Of a stretch of DNA of 64,000 bases, positions 9,212 through 17,177 are shown piece after piece; positions within the stretch are counted from its first letter, which is position 1, and each line of letters opens with the position of its first letter. Source of the DNA: Neisseria mucosa (GTDB lineage Bacteria; Pseudomonadota; Gammaproteobacteria; Burkholderiales; Neisseriaceae); NCBI GenBank assembly GCA_003028315.1, contig CP028150.1:1302001-1366000 (forward strand), in the 5' to 3' direction. Both the position numbers and the translations under genes were made by a program. The notes beneath the pieces are model-generated. The model saw nothing but the letters and a program-made list of their open reading frames with translations. It was not told the origin of the DNA and ran no database searches.

Positions 9212-9675
9212 TTTTTACAGATTCCAGTTAAAACAACGTGTTCTTCTTTCAGCGCAAAGCCGCTTTCGGCAACGCCTGCGCGCAGTGCCGCCCATTCGTG
9301 GCTCAGGGTTTGCTCGTCCGCCGTGCCGCATTCGGTGCAGACCAAAATAAACGCGCTATGGTGTGCTTCGGCTTCTTCGTGGTCGTGGCAATGGTCGTCG
9401 CACTCGTGCTGCGCGTGGCTGCACAAAATATAGCCGTTGACCGCCGCCACTTTGTGTAAAACGCCCTGCTCCGCCCAAAAATCAAGGGCGCGGTAGGCCG
9501 TCGGCGGCGCAACCACGCCCTCGCTTTGCTGCTGCATCTGCGACAAGACGTTGTAGGCTTTAATCACGCCGCTTTGCTGCAAAACGATATCGAGCACCTG
9601 CTCGCGCAAAGCGGTTACCTGTACGCCGTCACGGCGTGCCTGTTCGAGGATTTTTTGTTTGATTGCGTGTTTCAT
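9199..9675 (-). CDS. zur: Fur-family zinc uptake regulator (Zur)
   Basis: A 158-residue Fur-family repressor. The N-terminal winged helix includes ALREQVLDIVLQQ and AYRALDFWAEQG. The regulatory-metal region is His/Asp rich (HAQHECDDHCHDHEE, about residues 88-102), and two structural CxxC pairs (CTEC near 113 and CKKC at the C-terminus) match the Zur subgroup rather than Fur or PerR. It is co-transcribed with a COG0523 GTPase, also pointing to zinc. A Zur-box-like sequence overlapping a TATAAT lies 40 bases upstream, which suggests autoregulation. Confidence 0.9.
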   Translation of the reverse strand: MKHAIKQKILEQARRDGVQVTALREQVLDIVLQQSGVIKAYNVLSQMQQQSEGVVAPPTAYRALDFWAEQGVLHKVAAVNGYILCSHAQHECDDHCHDHEEAEAHHSAFILVCTECGTADEQTLSHEWAALRAGVAESGFALKEEHVVLTGICKKCQK

Positions 9676-9714
9676 AAAGGCTTTCAGACGACCTTAAAAT
9701 TCTGAACGGAGAGG

Positions 9715-9727
9715 ATTACATTATAAC
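9715..9727 (-). promoter_or_regulatory. Candidate Zur box overlapping the zur -10
   Basis: On the reverse strand the sequence is GTTATAATGTAAT, an imperfect palindrome close to the gammaproteobacterial core GTTATAATATAAC and to the meningococcal Zur consensus as I recall it. TATAAT inside it is a plausible -10. It ends about 40 bases before the zur start. Confidence 0.5.
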
Positions 9728-10332
9728 GTGTTTCCGTTTGGTTTAAACTGCTGTTGTTTTCAGGAGCGAAAAACATGGGGAAACACCCTTGGGAACAGCG
9801 AATAATAGTCCTCCTTCAAAATCCAAATACCTGGAAATAAGCCTGACATTTTACCGAGAGGAATAGCTCCTCCCCTTTGTATAGCCAATTAAAAATAAAA
9901 TAGTACAATACTCAACTTTGAAGTTTTGACCATGGCATACTCTGCGGACTTAAGGAATAAAGCTTTAAACTATTACGAACAATGCAAAAATATCAGCCAA
10001 ACCGCAGTAACGTTTAACTTGTCAAGAAACACGCTTTACCTGTGGATTCGCCTTAAAAAACAAACGGGCAGCCTAAAACATCAAGTTACTGGTCTAAATG
10101 CCGTCAAATTGGATAGGCAAAAACTGGCTCAATATGTTGGGCAACACCCGGATGCCTATCTGCATGAAATCGCCAAACATTTTGATTGTACGCCAGCCGC
10201 CGTTTGCTATGCACTCAAACAGATGGGGATGATGCGCAAAAAAAGACCACCACTTACAAAGAACAAGATCCGGCCAAAGTGACGCATTATTTGACACAGC
10301 CGGCCGAATTTTCTGACTACCAACGCGTTTAT

Positions 10333-11209
10333 TGTAGAAAATCGTCGCGTTGTTTACACAACAGGTTGAGAAAAATAAGCCTGCAAGACCTCAAACGGCG
10401 TATCGCCGTTCAAACTGCGGTGTGGCTTCACAGTGTTATAAAAATTAACAAAGCGGCACAACTCCTTTTGCCGGTGTTCCGGACTCTCAAACGACTGTTT
10501 CTCATGCCACATCTCCATCAGGGTACGGATAACCCGCTCCGCCTTACCGTTGGTCTGCGGACGGGCAACCCGGGTAAACTTTTGACCAATCCCGTTCTCG
10601 TAACAGGCTACACCGAAAGCATGGTTGGCCGAGCCTTTGTATTCCGTACCGTTGTCGGAGTAAACGCACTCAATCAGGTATGGGCAGGGATCAATCAGGT
10701 GTTCGGTCAGAAACTTGGCGGCGCTGTCTGCGGTTTTGTCCGGCAAAATGGCGGCGTATAGCTCCCTTGAGAAATCGTCGATGGCGACAAACAGGTAATC
10801 CCGCTTATCGGTGGCTTTCTGCCCTTTGAGCAGCGGCAGCCGTTTGGTGTCGAGATGCACCAGCTCTCCGGGGTAGGATTTATTGTAGCGTTTGGCCTGC
10901 TTTTTGAGTTTTCCTGAATGCTGCGTTCTACCTTGGCCAGGCGTTTCATTCCGTACTTTGCCTGTTTGAAACGGTTGTTGGTACTGGTTTGCGGTTTGAG
11001 CAGCTTGGCCCTTGCGGCTTTAAGGGCGCGGTAAATGGTGACGCGGCTGACTTGGTAGCGGCGTGCCAGGGAGGTGACGCTTTCCTTCCCCTGCGTGTAG
11101 GCCAGCCAAATGGCTTGTCGGTGGTGCGGGGTGAGGCGGGTGTTTTTGTGCATGTTCATGTTTCAGTATTCTCCTGGAAATACTGTAAACAACGCTACTG
11201 ATTTCTACA
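10333..11209 (-). mobile_element. IS481-like element nested in the IS630 element
   Basis: About 877 bp with imperfect terminal inverted repeats of about 25 bp: TGTAGAAAATCGTCGCGTTG at the left, and TGTAGAAATCAGTAGCGTTG on the reverse complement of the right end. Flanks are CGTTTAT on the left and CGTTAT on the right, consistent with a short, slightly decayed target duplication. It carries one transposase gene on the reverse strand. Confidence 0.75.
10354..11159 (-). pseudogene. IS481-type transposase (integrase core), frameshifted
   Basis: Reads from MNMHKNTRLTPHHRQAIWLAY with a helix-turn-helix (SLARRYQVSRVTIYRAL). Near 10903 an A-run of four, where five would keep the frame, shifts the reading. 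The downstream frame continues from LKKQAKRYNKSYPGELVHLD into the rve integrase core, with DTKRL, AIDDFSREL, VYSDNGTEYKG and RPQTNGKAERV containing the DDE residues. The frameshift predicts an inactive protein unless it is rescued by slippage. Confidence 0.75.
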
Positions 11210-11667
11210 CGTTATTTAGATGAAACAGGATTTGACCGCTACCTGTTCCGTCCCTATGCCCGCAGCCCGAAAGGGCAAATAGTGAAAGCGCAGATAAGTG
11301 GAAAAAGATACCGACGCTTATCTCTGGTGTCCGCACAAGTCGGCAACCGGCTGATTGCTCCGATGGTTTATCAAAATACGATGACCGGAGTCTTTTTTGA
11401 AGCGTGGTTTCAGCAATGCCTACTGCCTGCATTGACTCAAAAATCGGTGATTATTTTAGATAATGCACGATTTCACCGTATGGGTGTCTTACGGGAAATG
11501 GCGGGAAAATTGGGACATAAGGTATTGCCTCTTGCACCTTATTCGCCTGAGCTCAACCCGATTGAGAAGGTGTGGGCGAATATTAAGCGGTATCTGCGAA
11601 CCGTTTTGTCTGATTACGCCCGATTTGACGATGCGTTACTGTCCTATTTTGATTTTAATTGACTATA

Positions 11668-11959
11668 TTACTGACAGCGGCTTGCCATTCGCGTTTTTCC
11701 TGTTGCTTGGCTTCGCTGGGGTCTTGCCCCGATGCAAGCAAGCAGCGGGCGTTTTCAGCAGCTTGGTGGGCTTCCACTAGTGATATGGTCGGATATTTGC
11801 CGATTGAAAGCGTTTTCCGTTTGCCGTTATGCGAAAAATCACCCCCCATAACTTCCCGCCGCTCGTATTGATATACAGATACAAGCCCTTGCCGTCATTC
11901 AGCTTAAACGGTTTTTCGGCAGGCTTGGTGTTTTTGATTTGTCGGTCGTTCAGCTTCAT
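11668..11959 (-). pseudogene. Phage-type integrase N-terminal remnant (DUF4102 domain)
   Basis: From the ATG at 11959: MKLNDRQIKNTKPAEKPFKLNDGKGLYLYI is followed, after a frameshift near 11840, by KRKTLSIGKYPTISLVEAHQAA and ends where the IS630 element begins. This is the arm-type DNA-binding domain of P4-like tyrosine recombinases. The catalytic domain is missing. It lies within 300 bases of the 3' end of a tRNA-Leu gene, the usual place for such integrases, so it is probably what is left of a genomic island. Confidence 0.75.
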
Positions 11960-12045
11960 TTTTACAGTATTTTTCAGATACCGCAAAAGATACCGTAAAT
12001 TTTAGGTTGATTCAATTAGGCAGAAATAGGCAGAATTATATGATG

Positions 12046-12152
12046 TATAGTAGATTAACTTTAAACCAGTACGGCGTTGCCTCGCCTTGCCGTACTATCT
12101 GTATTGTCTGCGGCTTCGTCGCCTTGTCCTGATTTAAATTTAATCCACTATA
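12046..12152. repeat. Correia repeat enclosed element, short form
   Basis: 107 bp bounded by TATAGTAGATTAAC and AATTTAATCCACTATA, with the internal segments GTACGGCGTTGCCTCGCC and GTCTGCGGCTTCGTCGCC that define Correia elements. It lacks the central about 50-bp block present in the copy at 14342. Confidence 0.9.
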
Positions 12153-12221
12153 AAGATACCGAAACCAGTGAGAAGCCTTGTCTTTCTTGGCTTTGGTTTA
12201 CGGTGTTAGGCTTCGACAGGC

Positions 12222-12249
12222 AAAAAAATAACCGCTCTAAAAGCGGTTG
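12222..12249 (-). terminator. Intrinsic terminator of the tRNA operon
   Basis: On the reverse strand the hairpin ACCGCTTTTAGAGCGGT is followed by TATTTTTTTG, immediately after the tRNA-Leu CCA end. Confidence 0.85.
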
Positions 12250-12339
12250 TGGTGCCCGGAGCCGGAATCGAACCGGCACGGCCGGTTTAGGGCCGACGGA
12301 TTTTAAGTCCGTTGTGTCTACCTATTTCACCACCCGGGC
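12250..12339 (-). tRNA. tRNA-Leu (TAA)
   Basis: 90-nt class II tRNA with encoded CCA. The acceptor stem is GCCCGGG/CCCGGGC, the anticodon loop reads ACTTAAAAT (anticodon TAA), and there is a long variable arm. It is the last gene of the tRNA operon and the probable attachment site of the lost island whose integrase remnant follows. Confidence 0.95.
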
Positions 12340-12362
12340 GCAGACTGTTTTATATTAAAATT

Positions 12363-12440
12363 TGGAGGCGGGGGCACGGATTTGAACCGGCCTATATAAG
12401 GGTTGCACCCCTTATAGCATAAACACTCTGCCACCCCGCC
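12363..12440 (-). tRNA. Divergent tRNA-Cys-like gene (GCA), possibly degenerate
   Basis: 78 nt with a perfect 7-bp acceptor stem (GGCGGGG/CCCCGCC), discriminator T, encoded CCA and a D-arm like that of the neighbouring tRNA-Cys. The anticodon loop reads GTGCAAC (anticodon GCA), but the anticodon stem AAGGG/CCTTA has a G-T pair and an A-A mismatch. The T-arm has two mismatches and one extra C before the acceptor. It may be a decaying paralogue or an unusual working tRNA. Confidence 0.65.
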
Positions 12441-12450
12441 ATGAAATGAG

Positions 12451-12524
12451 TGGAGGCGAGAGTCGGAATCGAACCGGCGTAGACGGATTTGCAATCCGCT
12501 GCATAACCACTTTGCTATCTCGCC
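12451..12524 (-). tRNA. tRNA-Cys (GCA)
   Basis: 74 nt with encoded CCA; acceptor GGCGAGA/TCTCGCC, anticodon stem-loop CGGATTGCAAATCCG. Standard tRNA-Cys. Confidence 0.95.
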
Positions 12525-12551
12525 AAACAAACTACCAGGTAGTGTTCAAAC

Positions 12552-12627
12552 TGGAGCGGGAAACGAGTCTCGAACTCGCGACCTCAACCTTGGCAAGGTT
12601 GCGCTCTACCAACTGAGCTATTCCCGC
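12552..12627 (-). tRNA. tRNA-Gly (GCC), copy 4
   Basis: 76 nt with CCA; acceptor GCGGGAA/TTCCCGC, anticodon region CAACCTTGCCAAGGTTG. Identical to the three copies upstream. Confidence 0.95.
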
Positions 12628-12649
12628 CTATCCAAATGTGCCTGAATGA

Positions 12650-12725
12650 TGGAGCGGGAAACGAGTCTCGAACTCGCGACCTCAACCTTGGCAAGGTTGC
12701 GCTCTACCAACTGAGCTATTCCCGC
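12650..12725 (-). tRNA. tRNA-Gly (GCC), copy 3
   Basis: Same 76-nt sequence as the adjacent copies. Confidence 0.95.
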
Positions 12726-12751
12726 ATGGGACACATCTGAAAATTAAACTG

Positions 12752-12827
12752 TGGAGCGGGAAACGAGTCTCGAACTCGCGACCTCAACCTTGGCAAGGTT
12801 GCGCTCTACCAACTGAGCTATTCCCGC
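12752..12827 (-). tRNA. tRNA-Gly (GCC), copy 2
   Basis: Same 76-nt sequence as the adjacent copies. Confidence 0.95.
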
Positions 12828-12866
12828 ATCGGAGAAACTTTATAGCAACTTAAGACAGGATTCGTT

Positions 12867-12942
12867 TGGAGCGGGAAACGAGTCTCGAACTCGCGACCTC
12901 AACCTTGGCAAGGTTGCGCTCTACCAACTGAGCTATTCCCGC
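12867..12942 (-). tRNA. tRNA-Gly (GCC), copy 1
   Basis: Same 76-nt sequence; first tRNA behind the operon promoter. Confidence 0.95.
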
Positions 12943-12982
12943 CGAATGTCTGTTTCTTGCTGCTGTTTCTGAAGAAGACGCA

Positions 12983-13011
12983 ATTATTATGGATTTAAAA
13001 CTTGTCGTCAA
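12983..13011 (-). promoter_or_regulatory. Sigma-70 promoter of the Gly-Cys-Leu tRNA operon
   Basis: On the reverse strand TTGACG, 17 bases, AATAAT, placed between the pgsA stop codon and the first tRNA-Gly. Confidence 0.75.
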
Positions 13012-13028
13012 GGGGTTTGTTTTATTTT

Positions 13029-13589
13029 TTATTTGATTTCCTGCCACGCCATTTTCAGATAATAGAACATTGACCAGAGGGTTAATACAGATGCGATAAA
13101 CATCAATATGTTACCTGTCAGGTAAAAAATATTGTCAAATCGATTGGAGGCTAAGAGCAATAAAAATATAGCAACCATTTGCGCGGCGGTTTTAAATTTG
13201 CCGATCGTGGCAACGGCAACGCTGCTGCGTCTGCCCATTTGCGCCATCCATTCCCTCAAGGCGGAAATGGTAATTTCCCTGCCGATGATGATGATGGCGA
13301 AGATAACATAAGTACGGCCAAGGCTGACCAGCAGTAATAATGCGGTCGCTACCATCAATTTATCCGCAACGGGATCGAGGAATGCGCCGAAATCGGAGGT
13401 TTGCTTCCAAAGCCTTGCTAAAAATCCGTCAAACCAATCGGTTACGGCTGCGAGTGCGAAAATGATAGCGGCAGTCCAATTGACGGTTTCCGGTGCAATC
13501 CACCCTTTTGGCAGGAAAAACAGCAAAGTAAAGACCGGAATCAGCAAAACGCGCATCCAAGTCAGAAAAATCGGTATGTTCCAAGGCAT
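13029..13589 (-). CDS. pgsA: CDP-diacylglycerol--glycerol-3-phosphate 3-phosphatidyltransferase
   Basis: A 186-residue integral membrane enzyme that makes phosphatidylglycerophosphate, the first step of phosphatidylglycerol and cardiolipin synthesis. The CDP-alcohol phosphotransferase motif is complete at about residues 51-76: DWFDGFLAR, then G and the two Asp of FGAFLDPVAD. Four to five hydrophobic helices are visible, and the N-terminus MPWNIPIFLTWMRVLLIP is typical. It precedes the tRNA-Gly/Cys/Leu genes, which have their own promoter. Confidence 0.95.
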   Translation of the reverse strand: MPWNIPIFLTWMRVLLIPVFTLLFFLPKGWIAPETVNWTAAIIFALAAVTDWFDGFLARLWKQTSDFGAFLDPVADKLMVATALLLLVSLGRTYVIFAIIIIGREITISALREWMAQMGRRSSVAVATIGKFKTAAQMVAIFLLLLASNRFDNIFYLTGNILMFIASVLTLWSMFYYLKMAWQEIK

Positions 13590-13690
13590 GATTTACCTTT
13601 GATGTGGTTATGATAGTTAATTTGCCTATTATAACGGACTTGTCTGTCTGAAAGCATATGTTTTAACCATCTTTCAGACAGCAAAAGCCT

Positions 13691-14236
13691 TCAAGTCCGT
13701 TTGTTTTTTCGATAAAACCTGCATTGAGGCAGCCATTCTTTTTGGCACGGGTCGTCGATAAACGACTTTAAAATCTTTTGAAAGGTTTGATTTTGGGCGT
13801 TGTATATGTTGCCTTTTAGATGACACGACGCGTAATAATGCGCCAATAAATCCGCCTGCTGCTCCATATTCAGCATACCGAAATGACAAATATCAGACAG
13901 ATTGGGATAGAGATAGGCACGGCGGCGGCGGTAGCCTCCGCTGACGAACAAAAACAATCCGCCCAACCAGGTTTTAAATCCTTGCTGGTACTGCCAAACA
14001 TGGGTCAATTCATGAATCATCCATATTTGATGGGACTCGGAAGCGAGGGCGAAGTCGTCAGGACAATTATTGCGCGGGAAATAGATGTTCCCGTTGGGCG
14101 AAACGGCAACCTGCATGGTTGGTAGGCAAGGAATGCCTTGATAGATTTTGACGCGGGCGTAATCAATGCTGTCGGCAAAAATCAGCTTTGCCATTTTGAT
14201 TTCGTTGTCCGTCAGCCTGCGCCAGCGTTTGCTCAT
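13691..14236 (-). CDS. HExxH protein, putative zinc metallopeptidase (Vgr-related type)
   Basis: A 181-residue protein with the zincin motif HELTHVWQ near residue 75 and a downstream Glu in NMEQQADLL that could be the third ligand. One short hydrophobic stretch (GGLFLFVSGGY) follows the motif; no signal peptide is seen. Similar small proteins are often labelled Vgr- or Rhs-related, but no type VI secretion genes are nearby. Substrate unknown. It is followed by about 100 bases before pgsA and preceded by a Correia repeat, so it is probably monocistronic. Confidence 0.65.
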   Translation of the reverse strand: MSKRWRRLTDNEIKMAKLIFADSIDYARVKIYQGIPCLPTMQVAVSPNGNIYFPRNNCPDDFALASESHQIWMIHELTHVWQYQQGFKTWLGGLFLFVSGGYRRRRAYLYPNLSDICHFGMLNMEQQADLLAHYYASCHLKGNIYNAQNQTFQKILKSFIDDPCQKEWLPQCRFYRKNKRT

Positions 14237-14341
14237 ACCTTGTCCTTGTTACTTTCATGACGACCGGGGTCATCTGAAAACGGTTATCCTGCCTTATCAG
14301 TCATTCAGCTATGTTCACGACCGATACTGCCCTGCCCGCTT

Positions 14342-14498
14342 TATAGTGGATTAAATTTAAATCAGGACAAGGCGACGAAGCTGCAGACAGTACAGATAGT
14401 ACGGAACCGATTCACTTGGTGCTTCAGCACCTTAGAGAATCGTTCTCTTTGAGCTAAGGCGAGACAACGCCGTACTGGTTTAAAGTTAATCCACTATA
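14342..14498. repeat. Correia repeat enclosed element, full-length form
   Basis: 157 bp between TATAGTGGATTAAATTT and AAAGTTAATCCACTATA, containing the central block with AAGCACCAAGTGAATCGG. It occupies most of the 340-base interval 14237-14576 between the HExxH gene and ccoH; otherwise only an uptake-sequence hairpin is seen there. Confidence 0.93.
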
Positions 14499-14532
14499 TT
14501 TGCGCCAACATCATCACAAACCTTACAACATG

Positions 14533-14564
14533 AAGGTCGTCTGAAATTTTTCAGACGACCTTTT
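14533..14564 (-). terminator. Inverted DUS pair, terminator of ccoGH
   Basis: Facing uptake sequences with a loop of a few bases, located 13 bases after the ccoH stop codon; T-run on the transcript side. Confidence 0.75.
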
Positions 14565-14576
14565 GAGCCTGTCAAA

Positions 14577-15146
14577 CTATTGTCCTGAATCTTTCGGCTT
14601 CTGATTGGCGTTCTCAAACAATTTGTTCATAGGGGTCAGATTGATTGCATTGCCTTGACTGACTATCCATTTATCCTCCACCCGCCAAACGCCCGAGGTA
14701 TCTTCCACGCGCAGATACCAGTGGTTGGTCGGCGGCAGGGGTTTGAAAGTTGCTTCATACTCCATACGGCCGTTTTGGATTTCCGAGCTGACGGGGTGCA
14801 GTTTGACGGTTTGGTCTTCCGATTTTTTAGTCGGGTGCATCAAAAGGAGATTCAAAGGCTGTTTGGGATCGAATTCCCCGCTGACAAACACTTTGGCCGC
14901 ATCCTTATCCGGACTGATCAACACTTGCACCTGCATATGCCGCTTTACTGCCTCTTCATCGCGGTGAAGCTGGATGTCGATGTGTTTGCCGTCTTTGTAA
15001 TAGTCGTCCGTTACCAAATCGGTTGCATGCTCTTTGGCGACGAAGAACATGGCGACACTGGCAATCACAACGAAAATAGGCCCCGCCATCAACACCCACG
15101 GCCAAATGTGTTTGTACCAAGGTTTGACTTGTTTTTGCTCGGACAC
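14577..15146 (-). CDS. ccoH: FixH/CcoH family cbb3 oxidase assembly protein
   Basis: A 189-residue membrane-anchored protein with one N-terminal helix (about residues 14-35, HIWPWVLMAGPIFVVIASV) and a periplasmic domain. The stretch VTDDYYKDGKHI after the helix is the FixH hallmark. FixH/CcoH stabilises assembly of cbb3-type cytochrome oxidase. The start lies 3 bases after the ccoG stop codon, so the pair is translationally coupled. The ccoNOP structural genes are not in the window. Confidence 0.88.
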   Translation of the reverse strand: MSEQKQVKPWYKHIWPWVLMAGPIFVVIASVAMFFVAKEHATDLVTDDYYKDGKHIDIQLHRDEEAVKRHMQVQVLISPDKDAAKVFVSGEFDPKQPLNLLLMHPTKKSEDQTVKLHPVSSEIQNGRMEYEATFKPLPPTNHWYLRVEDTSGVWRVEDKWIVSQGNAINLTPMNKLFENANQKPKDSGQ

Positions 15147-15149
15147 GTT

Positions 15150-16661
15150 TTATTCTCCGATAAAGGTTGCTTCTTCTTCCAAGATAGTGGGTTTGCCATC
15201 TGCTTTGCCGGTTTCGCGATAAGTGAAGGTAAACTCAATCGGATGGCTGCCCTTGTCGGCGTATTCGGGAATGGTGGAAACTTGGACAGGGATGGTCAAC
15301 GTTTGGCGCGGTGCGATTTTCACGCCGCCTTCCGGCAATCCGGTCAGGGCAATTTCTTCAAAGCCTTTGACTGCCGCAGTCATCACTTGTTCGTTTTCGC
15401 TATTGTTGATAATGCGCAGGTTGTATGCGTTTTCCAGCCAACCTTTGCTGTTTTCGCGCACCATCACGCCGCGGTCTTTCAAAATATCGACTTCTACCAT
15501 TTTGCGGGTGGAAAGTCCGACCAAGAAAGCAATAATAACCACCAGTAAAACAGCGCCGTATCCCGCCACACGCGGACGTTTCAAGCGTTTTTTGATGTCG
15601 CTTTCAGGATATTCGTGTTCCAACGCGCCTTCGGTCGTATAGCGTATCAGGCCGCGCGGATAACCCATTTTGTCCATAATTTCGTCGCAGGCATCAATAC
15701 ACGCCGCACAGCCGATACATTGGTATTGCAAACCGTCGCGGATATCGATACCGACGGGACAGACCTGTACGCACATGGTGCAGTTGATGCAGTCGCCCAA
15801 TCCGCTGTCTTCTTTGTTGGCGGTTTTCTTGCGTGCGCCGCGCGGTTCGCCGCGTTCGGTATCGTAAGAAATAATCAGCGTGTCTTTGTCGAACATCGCG
15901 CTTTGGAAGCGTGCATACGGACACATATGCAGGCACACTTTCTCACGCATAACGTGGGCAAAGAAGAAGGTCATGAAGCCGTAAAACGCTGCGGCAAACA
16001 TCGCGCCGCCGCCCGCCGCTCCGGCAAACAAGTCGGGAACGAACTGGCGGATCGGGACAAACCAGCCCGCAAAGGTAATGCCTGTCCACGCGCAGACAAT
16101 GAAAATCAGCAGGGCTTTAGTTGCTTTGATGCGGATTTTAGTGAAATTCCACGGCGATTTTTCCAGCTTCAGGCGTTTGTTGCGGTCGCCTTCGACCAAG
16201 TTGTCGATCCAAAGCATGATTTCGGTGTAAACCGTCTGCGGGCAGGAATAGCCGCACCACAAGCGTCCGGCAATCGTCGTCCACCAAAACAGTCCGAAGG
16301 CGCAAATCATCAGCAGCAGGGCAAGGTAAATCAAGTCGCCCATACCCAGCGACAGCCCGAAAATGAAGAAATGGCGGTCCGGAATATTGAAGAGTACCGC
16401 CTGACGGTCGCTCCAGTTGAACCACGGAATCACATAAAACACAAACTGCGTCGCCAATACGGCGGCTATACGCAATTTGGCGAACCGCCCTTCCGCTTTT
16501 TTCGGATGGATGCGTTCCCCTTCGGGATGGATTTGGATGACGCTGGATTTGGGTTTTGAGGGTTTGGGCGGAGCGGTTTTTGCCGGTTTCTCGGACTGCT
16601 CTTTCGGGGCAACGTTTTTTTCTTCTGACACAGCGTTTTCGGCTTGGTTTTCTGTTGACAT
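15150..16661 (-). CDS. ccoG: Cytochrome c oxidase accessory protein CcoG (FixG/RdxA)
   Basis: A 503-residue polytopic ferredoxin-like protein. About 80 Pro/Lys-rich cytoplasmic residues are followed by five hydrophobic helices, the motif CGYSCPQTVY near 160, and two clusters CINCTMCVQVCP and CIGCAACIDACD (about 290-330) that would hold two 4Fe-4S centres. The C-terminal part is a periplasmic Ig-like domain. CcoG is a cupric reductase that supports CuB insertion into cbb3 oxidase. First gene of the ccoGH pair. Confidence 0.94.
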   Translation of the reverse strand: MSTENQAENAVSEEKNVAPKEQSEKPAKTAPPKPSKPKSSVIQIHPEGERIHPKKAEGRFAKLRIAAVLATQFVFYVIPWFNWSDRQAVLFNIPDRHFFIFGLSLGMGDLIYLALLLMICAFGLFWWTTIAGRLWCGYSCPQTVYTEIMLWIDNLVEGDRNKRLKLEKSPWNFTKIRIKATKALLIFIVCAWTGITFAGWFVPIRQFVPDLFAGAAGGGAMFAAAFYGFMTFFFAHVMREKVCLHMCPYARFQSAMFDKDTLIISYDTERGEPRGARKKTANKEDSGLGDCINCTMCVQVCPVGIDIRDGLQYQCIGCAACIDACDEIMDKMGYPRGLIRYTTEGALEHEYPESDIKKRLKRPRVAGYGAVLLVVIIAFLVGLSTRKMVEVDILKDRGVMVRENSKGWLENAYNLRIINNSENEQVMTAAVKGFEEIALTGLPEGGVKIAPRQTLTIPVQVSTIPEYADKGSHPIEFTFTYRETGKADGKPTILEEEATFIGE

Positions 16662-17177
16662 TTTTCAGTGTTCCTTCGTGTGTTTGCGCGCAGGTCTTTT
16701 ATTCTGATTACTGGTTTGATTGGTTTTTCAGACGACCTTTTATATGCGTCGGAATCATATCATTTGAACTTGACCAAAGCAAAAAGCCCTACTTGGCTTT
16801 TATATGCCACCCGTTTTGATTTTTCTGTTGTCCGAGTCCGAAATCGGCGATATTCAAGCAGTTGCATATAACCGATGACGCTATGCTTATAGCGAATCGC
16901 TATATCTCTGATAAAAATTTATAAACTACTGTTTCAAAACGGAATAACAGTTAATCTCATCTGCTTTGCCTGTTTAAGACGACCCCTTATGCGGACAATT
17001 TTTAAAACAGGACAACGCGAAACCGATGCCGTACCGGTTTGAAGTTGTCCTTCTGATAGACGGAAAGGTCGTCTGAAAGCCGCCCATATCCTTGAAAGCC
17101 TGCCCGAATCGGGCGATAATCAACGGAATTTTCTTTACCGTTACCGTTTCAAACCAATACAGCAAGGAAGGTACAAA
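16662..17177. other. Intergenic region between ccoG and tkt, no gene seen
   Basis: A 516-base divergent interval. It holds single uptake sequences near 16729 and 17068 and the 17-bp palindrome at 16888-16904. No convincing ORF or RNA gene is visible. Confidence 0.5.
16888..16904. promoter_or_regulatory. Perfect palindrome TATAGCG-AAT-CGCTATA
   Basis: Seven-base arms with a three-base centre, about 225 bases upstream of ccoG and 275 bases upstream of tkt. It has the shape of an operator for a dimeric regulator. It is not an FNR box (TTGAT-N4-ATCAA). Confidence 0.35.

Larger units (their letters stand above)
9932..11662 (+). pseudogene. IS630-family transposase, split by IS481-like insertion
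   Basis: The N-terminal half (MAYSADLRNKALNYYEQ..., helix-turn-helix) runs from 9932. At an A7 run near 10232 the frame must shift by -1 to continue as KKTTTYKEQDPAKV and then to the catalytic part. This shift may be programmed or a lesion. Coding resumes after the inserted IS at about 11211 with the DDE segments YLDETGFDRY, ILDNARFHR and the terminal SPELNPIEKVW, ending at 11662. The insertion after Tyr of QRVY destroys the gene. In family terms this is a Tc1/mariner-type DDE transposase. Confidence 0.8.
9880..11667 (+). mobile_element. IS630-family element, interrupted by another IS
   Basis: The inverted ends read TATAGCCAATTAAAA on the left and TATAGTCAATTAAAA (reverse complement) on the right, each bounded by TA, the target dinucleotide of IS630/Tc1 elements. 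The element is about 910 bp plus an 877-bp insertion at 10333-11209. On its right side it lies inside an integrase gene remnant. Confidence 0.8.

Noticed and set aside
12552..12942. Four regularly spaced 76-bp identical repeats resembling an array
   Set aside because: They fold as tRNA-Gly(GCC) with encoded CCA; spacers of 22-39 bases are not CRISPR spacers and no cas genes are present.
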